NCBI GenBank assembly: GCA_050633585.1
Contig: JBOEGT010000014.1
Coordinates: 4,360-68,359 of the forward strand
Source: CALKZN01 sp050633585
Lineage (GTDB): Bacteria; Pseudomonadota; Gammaproteobacteria; Arenicellales; Arenicellaceae
Length of the DNA stretch: 64,000 nt
Reading direction: 5' to 3'
Under the pieces are notes generated by a model. It saw nothing but the letters and a program-made list of their open reading frames with translations. It had not been told where the DNA came from and ran no database searches. The position numbers were made by a program, and so were the translations under genes. Numbering within the stretch: the stretch's first letter is position 1; each line of letters opens with the position of its first letter. Of this stretch, positions 53,974 through 62,295 are shown piece by piece.

Positions 53974-54327
53974 ATGTCTGAACTAGAAATGACAACAACA
54001 TCCCCACTTGAGTTTACAGAAGGTGCTGCGGCAAAAGTTCTTGAGCTAATTGAGGAAGAGCAAAATAATGCCTTAAAGCTGCGCGTTTATGTTCAGGGCG
54101 GTGGTTGCTCAGGTTTTCAATATGGCTTTACTTTTGATGAAGATCAGCAAGATGACGATACTGCTGTGGATAAGGATGGTGTTCGCTTGCTCGTTGATCC
54201 AATGAGTTTTCAATATCTCATTGGCGCAAAAATCGATTATAAGGACGATATTGATGGAGCTCGTTTTATTATTAATAATCCAAACGCGTCAACGACGTGC
54301 GGTTGCGGTTCTTCTTTTTCTGCTTAG
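53974..54327 (+). CDS. erpA: Iron-sulphur cluster insertion protein ErpA
   Basis: The 117-residue A-type carrier has the three cluster-binding cysteines in VQGGGCSGFQYGF and STTCGCGSSFSA. It delivers Fe-S clusters to apo-enzymes, notably IspG and IspH. It converges on anmK, 25 bp apart. Confidence 0.96.
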   Translation: MSELEMTTTSPLEFTEGAAAKVLELIEEEQNNALKLRVYVQGGGCSGFQYGFTFDEDQQDDDTAVDKDGVRLLVDPMSFQYLIGAKIDYKDDIDGARFIINNPNASTTCGCGSSFSA

Positions 54328-54352
54328 CGATAAAAAACTTGTCAGTACGAGT

Positions 54353-55528
54353 TTAAGCGTCAGAAAGTGAAGTTTGGTCGGGCTTTGGTTTGAATTCTTG
54401 CCCTAATATGACCGCTTTTTTTGCGCCAGTGACGCTTGGTAGGTTCCCTGTGATGTTGTGCTTATAGCAAAAGGCTAACCAAGCGAAGCCTAATGCTTCC
54501 ACCCAGTTTGGATCTACACCAAGTGTTGAAAAACTATTCACTGTGATGTTGTCGCTTGCGACTTTTTGTAGACGCCTCATAAGAAATGAGTTGTTAGCGC
54601 CACCCCCACAAATAAAGATTTTGGTGATGTCTTTGTGCTTTTGTATGTCGTTGATAATACTTTGCGCGGTTAATTCGCAAAGGGTTGTTTGAATGTCGGT
54701 AGAGCTTAAGTGTTCAAAGCCTGCAAGTTGAGTGTTTAACCAAGTAGAATTAAACAGGTCTTGGCCAGTGCTTTTGGGGGGTGTCTTTAAAAAGTACGGT
54801 GCTGTTAGTAGTTTATTTAATAGCTCGCTGTTAATGTTGCCTGATTGCGCCCAATCTCCATCTCTATCGTAACTTTGTTGGCGATGTTGCTGTATCCAGC
54901 TGTCCATTAATGTGTTCCCAGGGCCATTATCAAAGCCGAGAACGTGATTTCCTTTTAATAGGGTTGTGTTGCTAATGCCGCCAATATTCACTACAGCGCA
55001 TGGTGCATGAGAGGAGAAAATAGCCGCATGGAATGCAGGCATTAATGGTGCGCCTTGGCCTTTTTGTTGAATGTCTGCAGACCGGAAATCAGCAATGACA
55101 GGAATTTGGCATAATTGAGATAGTTGCTGTGGTTCGCAAATTTGTAGGCTAAAGGGTGTGCTGGCCTCAGGTTGATGCAGGATGGTTTGTCCATGGTTGC
55201 CAATGGCGCATATGGAATTCTGATGGATGCCAGTTTGGATTAAGCAGTTTTGGATGTGTTGCGCATAAAAGTCAACCAGAGCTTGGTCAAGTTTTTCTAG
55301 CGTCCTTTTTTCGCTATTCAATAAAGTGTGGCTATCCAGTGTTTGAAGGTGCTTAATTTCATTGCTAAGTGTGGCTGGGTATTCTGCAAAATATGAGTGA
55401 ACGAGCTCGATAGTGTTGACGTCTTTTATATTGGCAATAACGATATCTAATCCGTCGGCACTAGTGCCGGACATGGTCCCAATATAGAGGGAGTGCTCAG
55501 AGTGTTGACTTGTTTGCGCGGATGGCAT
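54353..55528 (-). CDS. anmK: Anhydro-N-acetylmuramic acid kinase
   Basis: The 391-residue ATP-dependent kinase opens and phosphorylates anhydroMurNAc in cell-wall recycling. Motifs: YIGTMSGTSADGLDIV (15-30), AIGNHGQTILHQP, VVNIGGISNTTLL, GFDNGPGNTLMDSW and ICGGGANNSFLM. It follows the M23 peptidase gene by 23 bp, a logical wall-turnover pair. Confidence 0.96.
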   Translation of the reverse strand: MPSAQTSQHSEHSLYIGTMSGTSADGLDIVIANIKDVNTIELVHSYFAEYPATLSNEIKHLQTLDSHTLLNSEKRTLEKLDQALVDFYAQHIQNCLIQTGIHQNSICAIGNHGQTILHQPEASTPFSLQICEPQQLSQLCQIPVIADFRSADIQQKGQGAPLMPAFHAAIFSSHAPCAVVNIGGISNTTLLKGNHVLGFDNGPGNTLMDSWIQQHRQQSYDRDGDWAQSGNINSELLNKLLTAPYFLKTPPKSTGQDLFNSTWLNTQLAGFEHLSSTDIQTTLCELTAQSIINDIQKHKDITKIFICGGGANNSFLMRRLQKVASDNITVNSFSTLGVDPNWVEALGFAWLAFCYKHNITGNLPSVTGAKKAVILGQEFKPKPDQTSLSDA

Positions 55529-55551
55529 GCAGGTAAATGCCTTTAGAATAG

Positions 55552-57111
55552 TTATTTTAGGGCAGATTCAATGGCATTGGATGGTGTGTTGCTATCTTTG
55601 ATAATATTAGCGGCGGCAGCAACTAAGGTGGCGTTAGTCGTTTTTGAGCGAATGTTATTTAACGCGAGGATCTGTTTCTCGGCTATGAGGTTGAAGTTGT
55701 CTTTTTCCTCTTTTGTGATTGCAGATGCTTTTGGTGTTTTGTATGTTAAAGGGTTTCGATGTACACCATTGACGCGGAACTCATAGTGTAAGTGTGGGCC
55801 AGTTGCTAGGCCGGTTGCTCCAACATATCCTATGACTTGGCCTTGTTTGACGTGTTTTCCGTTTTTGAGTTTGGAGTTGTATTTATTCATATGAGCATAC
55901 AGGGTTGTGTATTTCCCCCCGTGGCTAATAATGATTGTTTTGCCGTAACCGCCTTTTGTGCCTCGGTGAATGATTTTTCCGTTTGCAACACTGCGAATTG
56001 GGGTGCCCCGACGTGCCGCGTAGTCAACGCCTTTGTGCGCACGCCATTTTTTAAGAACTGGGTGAAATCGTCTCTTGCTAAACCCTGAAGATATTCGGCT
56101 GAACTTCATCGGTGATTTTAAGAAAGTGCCTTTCATACTACTTCCGTCAGGAGCGTAGTAGCCAATATTTCCATCGGAATCGATGTGCCTTATTGCGGTG
56201 AATGTTTGCCCTTTGTTAATGAATTCTGCGGCAACAATGTCGCCTTCTTGAAGTAATTTCCCATTGTTCATGTGTTGTTCGTAGATAACTTTGAATGAAT
56301 CGCCTCCGCGAATATCTCGAACAAAATCAATGTCCCAACCAAAGATTTCGGCTAATTCCATGATCATGTTGTCACTAATGCCTGCTTCAGATGCCGCACC
56401 AAATAATGAATGTTTAATTTCGCCAGTAGCATTAGCATTGACGATTTCGTGAGGAATATCTTCTATGTTGACAGTGGTTTTGTCTTTTACGTTAGCAACA
56501 AGGCGAGTCAGCTTTGAAAAGGGGTAATGAATTTCTTCTAGGGCATTGGTATCTTTGTCTAGAATGAATTCTAATTGTTTTCCGGCACGGATGTTTTTAA
56601 AATGTTTGCCATTTTTGGCGTTTACGATTTGATAAGGATAGTGCGCCGGAAAGCTATATTTTTCCATGATTGAGCCGAGTGAGTCACCGCGTTTAATGGT
56701 GTGAAAAACACGTTCTTTCTCTGTCGGCTCTGGTGTGATAGCGGCCTCAATAGATTCTTGGCTCAGATTGACGATTTCCTTGTCTTGGTCATCGGTGAAA
56801 GATGCTTTGAGTAGTGTTGCTCCATTGAGTGTCTCGGCAGAATCTTCACGGTCTAGGTTTTTGATAATTAGACGGTTTTGGCTGTCAGAGTTTTCACTTA
56901 ATAGCTCTTTTTGGGCTTGGAGTTGGTTCCATGAATAAATAGCCACAACTAAGCCAATAACACCTAAAATGCGCTTGGATCCGTTCCTTGGTTGTAAGAC
57001 AGCTTGTGCGTAGTTAAGCTTTCGATTGCCGCGCTTGGCTGGCTCAAATTTTTGTGGTTTCAATGACTGCTTCTCTTTAGGTTTTCGATAATCTACATGT
57101 TGGATTGGCAT
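55552..57111 (-). CDS. mepM: M23-family peptidoglycan endopeptidase (MepM-like)
   Basis: The 519-residue protein has a basic N-terminus, one membrane helix (about 46-62), an OapA/LysM-like segment (FHTIKRGDSLGSIMEKY, about 137) and a LytM/M23 domain. Zn ligands are in WRAHKGVDYAA (His, Asp; about 355) and GPHLHYEFRVNG (about 435). It should cleave peptide cross-links in the periplasm, facing the wall from the inner membrane. It is upstream of anmK on the same strand and divergent from tyrS. Confidence 0.93.
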   Translation of the reverse strand: MPIQHVDYRKPKEKQSLKPQKFEPAKRGNRKLNYAQAVLQPRNGSKRILGVIGLVVAIYSWNQLQAQKELLSENSDSQNRLIIKNLDREDSAETLNGATLLKASFTDDQDKEIVNLSQESIEAAITPEPTEKERVFHTIKRGDSLGSIMEKYSFPAHYPYQIVNAKNGKHFKNIRAGKQLEFILDKDTNALEEIHYPFSKLTRLVANVKDKTTVNIEDIPHEIVNANATGEIKHSLFGAASEAGISDNMIMELAEIFGWDIDFVRDIRGGDSFKVIYEQHMNNGKLLQEGDIVAAEFINKGQTFTAIRHIDSDGNIGYYAPDGSSMKGTFLKSPMKFSRISSGFSKRRFHPVLKKWRAHKGVDYAARRGTPIRSVANGKIIHRGTKGGYGKTIIISHGGKYTTLYAHMNKYNSKLKNGKHVKQGQVIGYVGATGLATGPHLHYEFRVNGVHRNPLTYKTPKASAITKEEKDNFNLIAEKQILALNNIRSKTTNATLVAAAANIIKDSNTPSNAIESALK

Positions 57112-57245
57112 GCGTCAAAGAAAAAATGTTGATGGTAACCTTTTCCTTGTATCCAGCCCTGACTCGTATTAGGCTTGCGGCAAATTAAATTATTGTATGT
57201 TTGATGGAAAAAGTGGTTTTTCATCATTAAGTTTTGAAGAATATT

Positions 57246-58442
57246 ATGAGCACTATTGAAGAGCAATTACGTATTATCCGTAGAGGAACTGAAGAAATCA
57301 TTCCTGAAGCGGAATTGGTCGAAAAACTCAAAAAAGGGCAACCGTTGACGGTGAAGGCTGGTTTTGATCCGACAGCGCCTGATTTGCATCTTGGTCATAC
57401 AGTGCTTATTAATAAGCTGCGTCAATTGCAAGAGCTAGGCCATCATGTCGTTTTCTTAATTGGAGATTTTACAGCATTAATCGGAGATCCAACGGGGAAG
57501 AGTGCAACGAGACCACCGTTGTCAAAAGAAGCGATTCAGCAAAACGCGGCAACTTATAAAGAGCAAGTATTTAAAATTCTTGATGAATCTAAAACAACGG
57601 TTCGATTTAATTCTGAATGGATGGAGAGTTTGGGTTCAGCAGGCATGATTCAATTAGCGGCTCAACATACCGTTGCGCGTATGTTGGAGAGAGATGATTT
57701 TAAAAAGCGTTATCATGCAAACCAGTCTATAGCGGTGCATGAGTTTTTATATCCATTAGTACAAGGCTATGATTCGGTTGCGTTAGATGCTGATTTGGAG
57801 CTTGGAGGCACAGATCAAAAATTTAATTTATTGGTTGGGCGTGAATTGCAAAAAAATGCAGGTAAACCTCAGCAGTGCATTTTGACGATGCCATTGCTGG
57901 AGGGTTTGGACGGCGTTAAAAAAATGTCTAAGTCGCTGGATAATTATATCGGCATCACGGATGCTCCCAATGAAATGTTTGGCAAGTTGATGTCGATCTC
58001 TGATGAGTTGATGTGGCGTTACTTTGAACTCTTAAGTTTTAGGTCTTTAGAGGATATTGATTCGTTAAAAGCTGAGATGGAAAGTGGCCGAAACCCTCGC
58101 GATATTAAGTTTTTGTTGTGCGAAGAAATTATTACACGTTTTCATGATGCTGGAGCGGCTGAAGCGGCTAAGGCTGATTTTATTCAGCGTTTTCAGAAAA
58201 ATGCGATTCCCGATGATATGCCTGAAGTGAGTATGGCGTTAGGGGGTGGGATACCAATCGCTAATTTGGCTAAAGAGTTAGGTTTGTGTGCAAGTACTTC
58301 AGAGGCAATGAGAATGGTGAAACAGGGGGCGGTTAAAATTGATGGGGAAAAAGTGGCCAATCCTAAAGAGATTATTTCTAGGGTGGAGTCATTTGTGCTG
58401 CAAGTCGGTAAGCGTAAGTTTGCGAAAGTGAGCCCTGAGTAG
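57246..58442 (+). CDS. tyrS: Tyrosyl-tRNA synthetase
   Basis: The 398-residue class I synthetase starts at ATG 57246; the TTG 12 bp upstream is in frame. The HIGH-type motif is PTAPDLHLGHTVLI (about 42-55), KMSKS is in KKMSKSLDNY, and a C-terminal S4 RNA-binding domain is present (VKQGAVKIDGEKV). The length and HLGH sequence suit the TyrZ-like group found in many gammaproteobacteria. Confidence 0.96.
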   Translation: MSTIEEQLRIIRRGTEEIIPEAELVEKLKKGQPLTVKAGFDPTAPDLHLGHTVLINKLRQLQELGHHVVFLIGDFTALIGDPTGKSATRPPLSKEAIQQNAATYKEQVFKILDESKTTVRFNSEWMESLGSAGMIQLAAQHTVARMLERDDFKKRYHANQSIAVHEFLYPLVQGYDSVALDADLELGGTDQKFNLLVGRELQKNAGKPQQCILTMPLLEGLDGVKKMSKSLDNYIGITDAPNEMFGKLMSISDELMWRYFELLSFRSLEDIDSLKAEMESGRNPRDIKFLLCEEIITRFHDAGAAEAAKADFIQRFQKNAIPDDMPEVSMALGGGIPIANLAKELGLCASTSEAMRMVKQGAVKIDGEKVANPKEIISRVESFVLQVGKRKFAKVSPE

Positions 58443-58564
58443 TTTCTATTGATGTTAAGTGCCTCTCCGTGTTGGTTAAAAAGCCGTTACTTTGTTACAT
58501 ATGTGGCGCTTTTCGGGTAGTTTTCGGATTTTATTAAGTGTGTAAATAGCTGCTAGGAGCTTGA

Positions 58565-60688
58565 ATGAAAGCATTATTACGATTCGGCATCTCAGTCGGT
58601 ATTTCCTTTGGTATTCTCGGTTTGATGATACATCTGTTCGCAGGTGGGTTGTCTCCAGAGAATCGCCCCAGTATTCTCGGTGTTCTAGACAAGACAATTC
58701 ATTGGATGTTACTGGTTTATGGTGTGCTTTATTTAGTGCAGCTCGGTCTTCGTGCACAGCGTTATCGCATTTTGATTTCCGCCGCTGGAGAGCAAAACGT
58801 GCCGAACTTTTTCCATATGAGTTTGGTGACGGGTGTTCGTAATATGTTTGTGGATATGTTGCCTGCACGAGTGGGTGAGCTATCTTATGTCGCGATGCTT
58901 AATCGGGGGTATCGTATTAGCGCTGATGTTTGCTTGTCTTCTTTGACGGTTGCAATAGCGTTTGATTTCATTGCCTTATTGGTTGTGGTGTTGGGCTTGT
59001 TTGCCAAGCAGCTATTTATTGGCGGTGTTGAAGGTTGGATGTTGAGTGCGTTGTTGAGTGCAACGGTGATAACACTCATTGCTTTAGTAGGCTTGTTTGT
59101 GATTGCTCCTTGGTTTGTCCGGGCATTTATGGATTCTTCAAGTCCGAGCATTCAAAAATCAAAAATACTCAATAGTATTTTTGAATTAGCCAATAAGTTC
59201 TCTATAGCAATTCAGGAAACTCGGCGTTCCGGTAGATTGATTTCTGTGTTGTTTTTATCCGTCGCGATTCGTGTTTTAAAGTATGCAGGGTTTTATTTGT
59301 TGTTTAAGGCGGTTGTGGTGCCAAGCTTTCAAGTGCTTGCTAGTTTGCCAATGCCTCAGGTGATGAGCGCGTTAATTGGCGGTGAAATAGCGGCTAGTCT
59401 ACCTGTTCCTGCATTTATGAGTTTTGGTGTCTATGAGGCCGGAGGAACAGCGGTATTAACAGCATTTGGTGTCGATAAGTTGCAATCATTGGTTGCAATG
59501 CTTTCAGTGCATATATGGAGCCAGTTATTTGACTATATCTTTGGTGGCATCTGTTTGTTGGTGTTTGTCTGGTTGTTTAGGTCGGCTCGTTCTGGGTCAG
59601 GAGAGAGTGATCAAGTGATGAATAAAATGAGTCAATGGCTCAAAGTAGGTTTGGTCGGGTTGGTATTTTTGTTTGGTTCTGCTCTTTTGGCTAAAGAATA
59701 TCGAGCGAGCAAGAAGATGGGAGCAACGAGTGCTCCGCCTGTTGGTGAGGATGTGACATCCCGTTTTCTTGAGCGTTCAGCTAAATCAACTCAAGAGTTG
59801 CAAGGCATTAATGGTTTTGCAGTGTGGAGTTCAAACCGATTTGGTAATCACGACATTATTAAGATGGATTTGCCGAGTCGGGAAATTACACGGTTAACAA
59901 ATAATCCACATACTGAGTTCTATTCTCGTATTTCACCTGATGGTAAAAAGGTTGTGTTTGCGCGATCGCATGAGCCGTGGGTGTCTCAACGAAATTGGGT
60001 GGCTTGGGATGTGTATATATTGGATATTGCATCTGGGAAAGAAAAGCTAGTGTCCAAAAATGCCACCTTTCCGAGTTGGGTGGATAATGAATCGGTGAGC
60101 TACTTGCATCAAGGCGTGCAAGTCGTTGTCAAAGGTTTGGGGCTTTTTGGTAAAACCAAAGTAGTTTATGAGTCAGGTAAGACGAATAAAGTAGCGGCTG
60201 GAGCATTGATATCAACGCCTGAGTATAACCCTGTGACAGGTCAAGTAGTGTTTACTGGGAAGCAGTCGCAGTTGGGTATGAGAAAGGGGTTTTGGGGAAC
60301 GGCAATTCAGCAAACTGATAATACTCACGATGGTTTATATAACGGTTGCCAAGTTTTCTTCTCGTCAGATAATAGTTATATGTATCAGGTCACGAATGGT
60401 GATGGTAAGTACGATCCAAAAGGTAATCGATTTATGAGGATTGATCCAACAACCTATGAGTCTGTCCCGTTGTTTGACTTTAATGATAGTTATTCGCATA
60501 TTTATTTTCCTAAAGATTCCAACGATGGTCGTTATATGGTCTTTGGTGGCAGCGCCGGTGGGCATGAGCATGATACGGCTGATTATGAGATTTTCTTATG
60601 GGATATGTCCAAGTCGCCTGATTACGCAACAAGATTGAGTTTTCATTCAGGCAATGATAACTGGCCGGATGTCTATATTAATCAATGA
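58565..60688 (+). CDS. Flippase-like membrane protein fused to a TolB-type beta-propeller
   Basis: The 707-residue protein has two halves. Residues about 5-385 are a polytopic region of about eight helices resembling the LPG-synthase/UPF0104 flippase family, with RVGELSYVAMLNRGY (about 100-115) and SLPVPAFMSFGVYEAGGTA (about 278-296). Residues about 415-707 form a WD40-like (PD40) TolB-type propeller, seen in NRFGNHDIIKMDLPSREITRLTNN, FYSRISPDGKKVVFARS and SGNDNWPDVYIN at the end. The propeller should be periplasmic. A good Shine-Dalgarno (AGGAGC) precedes the ATG. It is first in a co-directional run with the VTC, DUF4956 and CotH genes. Confidence 0.85.
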   Translation: MKALLRFGISVGISFGILGLMIHLFAGGLSPENRPSILGVLDKTIHWMLLVYGVLYLVQLGLRAQRYRILISAAGEQNVPNFFHMSLVTGVRNMFVDMLPARVGELSYVAMLNRGYRISADVCLSSLTVAIAFDFIALLVVVLGLFAKQLFIGGVEGWMLSALLSATVITLIALVGLFVIAPWFVRAFMDSSSPSIQKSKILNSIFELANKFSIAIQETRRSGRLISVLFLSVAIRVLKYAGFYLLFKAVVVPSFQVLASLPMPQVMSALIGGEIAASLPVPAFMSFGVYEAGGTAVLTAFGVDKLQSLVAMLSVHIWSQLFDYIFGGICLLVFVWLFRSARSGSGESDQVMNKMSQWLKVGLVGLVFLFGSALLAKEYRASKKMGATSAPPVGEDVTSRFLERSAKSTQELQGINGFAVWSSNRFGNHDIIKMDLPSREITRLTNNPHTEFYSRISPDGKKVVFARSHEPWVSQRNWVAWDVYILDIASGKEKLVSKNATFPSWVDNESVSYLHQGVQVVVKGLGLFGKTKVVYESGKTNKVAAGALISTPEYNPVTGQVVFTGKQSQLGMRKGFWGTAIQQTDNTHDGLYNGCQVFFSSDNSYMYQVTNGDGKYDPKGNRFMRIDPTTYESVPLFDFNDSYSHIYFPKDSNDGRYMVFGGSAGGHEHDTADYEIFLWDMSKSPDYATRLSFHSGNDNWPDVYINQ

Positions 60689-60821
60689 TGCTTCTGTGCT
60701 GATTTTAGTACGTGACCATGAACATTTTTTGATAAAAATTTTTTAATTGATTATTATCCGTTGCCGTTGATGAATGCATCACTGTACGTCGTGGTTCAAT
60801 GTGGTTGAGCCTGATTTCATT

Positions 60822-61529
60822 ATGGAAAGGATTGTGGAAAAACAAGAGTCAGAATTAAAGTTCACGTTTGAGTTGTCAGCGGCAGCCTCGATTAAGCGGG
60901 GTGTTGAATCGGTTTGTATTGCCGATGAAGCATATAGTGAAAATGTCATCAGTAGTGTTTATTTTGATACTCCAGACTGGGTTTTTGCAATGGATAAAGC
61001 CTCAAGTGATTATCTAAAAACTAAGATTCGACTCCGATGGTATAGAAGCAAAAGTGACGACGATGGAGGTCCACCATCGAAATGTTTTTTAGAATTTAAG
61101 CGAAAAATTGGTTCTAAACGAACGAAGAAGAGAGTGTTGATGCCTTTTGGTGGTGAAGAGGCGATCAGTCGTCTTCAAGAGGATGATTGTTTGGATATGA
61201 TACGCGGTCATATTTCAGAAAACGCGCCTGATTTAACAGGGCTTTTTATTGAACCTAAATTTGTCGTGAGATATAAGCGTAGTCGCTATTATGAGCCTTT
61301 TTCAGGCACGCGTATTTCATTTGATACCGATATTCATGCGTTTAGCGTTGGTAGAAACTTTGCGCAGTTTTCAGCTGATATTGTTCTTGATGAGTCAGTT
61401 TTGGAAGTCAAGGGCGTTTGTGATGATATGCCGCAGGCACTGAGGAGTTTTCATGCCGGTAGATTACGCAAAGCAGCATTCTCAAAGTATTATGAAAGTT
61501 TTAAGTTATTAACAGGATATGAGCAATAA
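60822..61529 (+). CDS. VTC-domain (triphosphate tunnel metalloenzyme) protein, polyphosphate-polymerase-like
   Basis: The start at ATG 60822 (MERIVEKQESELKFTFEL) gives 235 residues; the frame extends 16 codons upstream without conservation. Tunnel residues of the VTC family are visible: ESELKF (acid and Lys), SSVYFDTPD, KTKIRLRWY, CFLEFKRK, VVRYKRSRYYEP, ISFDTDI and LEVKG. In eukaryotic VTC4 this domain makes polyphosphate from ATP; the bacterial role is open. It has no signal or membrane helix. It is followed by a DUF4956 gene after 54 bp. Confidence 0.85.
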   Translation: MERIVEKQESELKFTFELSAAASIKRGVESVCIADEAYSENVISSVYFDTPDWVFAMDKASSDYLKTKIRLRWYRSKSDDDGGPPSKCFLEFKRKIGSKRTKKRVLMPFGGEEAISRLQEDDCLDMIRGHISENAPDLTGLFIEPKFVVRYKRSRYYEPFSGTRISFDTDIHAFSVGRNFAQFSADIVLDESVLEVKGVCDDMPQALRSFHAGRLRKAAFSKYYESFKLLTGYEQ

Positions 61530-61583
61530 GCACCATTAAAGGGTTATTGTTGATGAATAAAGTGTATTTTTAGCAGGTCGATT

Positions 61584-62279
61584 ATGAGTAATTATGAATT
61601 TATAAAATCTTTGTTTACTACGATTCCAGAGGACACAAGGAATATAACGATGTACAGTTTTGCATTGTTGTTGATTGTTTCTATCGTAATGGCTTTGCTC
61701 ATCTCTCATTTGTATTGCAAGTTCTTTGATGCAAATTCAACGGGTTCTCGCATTCATCGATCTTTTCCGTTGATGGGGCCTGCGGTGACGACAATATTTA
61801 TTACTGTGCAGTTTTCGTTGCCATTATCACTTGGTTTGTTGGGCGCTTTATCCATTGTGAGGTTTCGCACGCCAATCAAAGAGCCTGAAGAAATTGGTTT
61901 TATTTTGCTGGTGATTGCGTGTTCGATATCTATCGCAACGTCAAACATTGCATTTGCAGCGATATTGTATTTGATTGTTTTTATCTCAATTCATGTCATA
62001 CAAAAATTTCCCGGCTTTAAATCATCTGATGCCAGTGCGGTTGTTTTGAATCTGTTGATCAAAGAAGAATCAGCTGAATCTTCTATGGCAAAGGTGTCGA
62101 AAGTGGGTGAATTTTTGTCTGCGAATGCAGTTAAACATGTGATCTCAAGTGTTCATGTGAGTGATGAGCGAACAAATGCGTCGATTTTGTTGAAAAATCA
62201 TAAGGGCGATCATTTGGGCTTTATGAAGCACTTGAGCGAAGAGCACCCTGGTGTTCAGTTTGATTATTACCGCAAGTAA
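61584..62279 (+). CDS. DUF4956-family membrane protein
   Basis: The 231-residue protein has four membrane helices (about 22-46, 60-80, 84-96 region, 105-135) and the family hallmark GALSIVRFRTPIKEPEEIGF (about 87-106). A soluble C-terminal domain (about 150-231) faces the cytoplasm or periplasm. The function is unknown, but in other bacteria such genes sit beside VTC-domain and CotH genes, as here. It may be a membrane partner of the VTC protein. Confidence 0.85.
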   Translation: MSNYEFIKSLFTTIPEDTRNITMYSFALLLIVSIVMALLISHLYCKFFDANSTGSRIHRSFPLMGPAVTTIFITVQFSLPLSLGLLGALSIVRFRTPIKEPEEIGFILLVIACSISIATSNIAFAAILYLIVFISIHVIQKFPGFKSSDASAVVLNLLIKEESAESSMAKVSKVGEFLSANAVKHVISSVHVSDERTNASILLKNHKGDHLGFMKHLSEEHPGVQFDYYRK

Positions 62280-62295
62280 ATAGCGATTTAATCTG

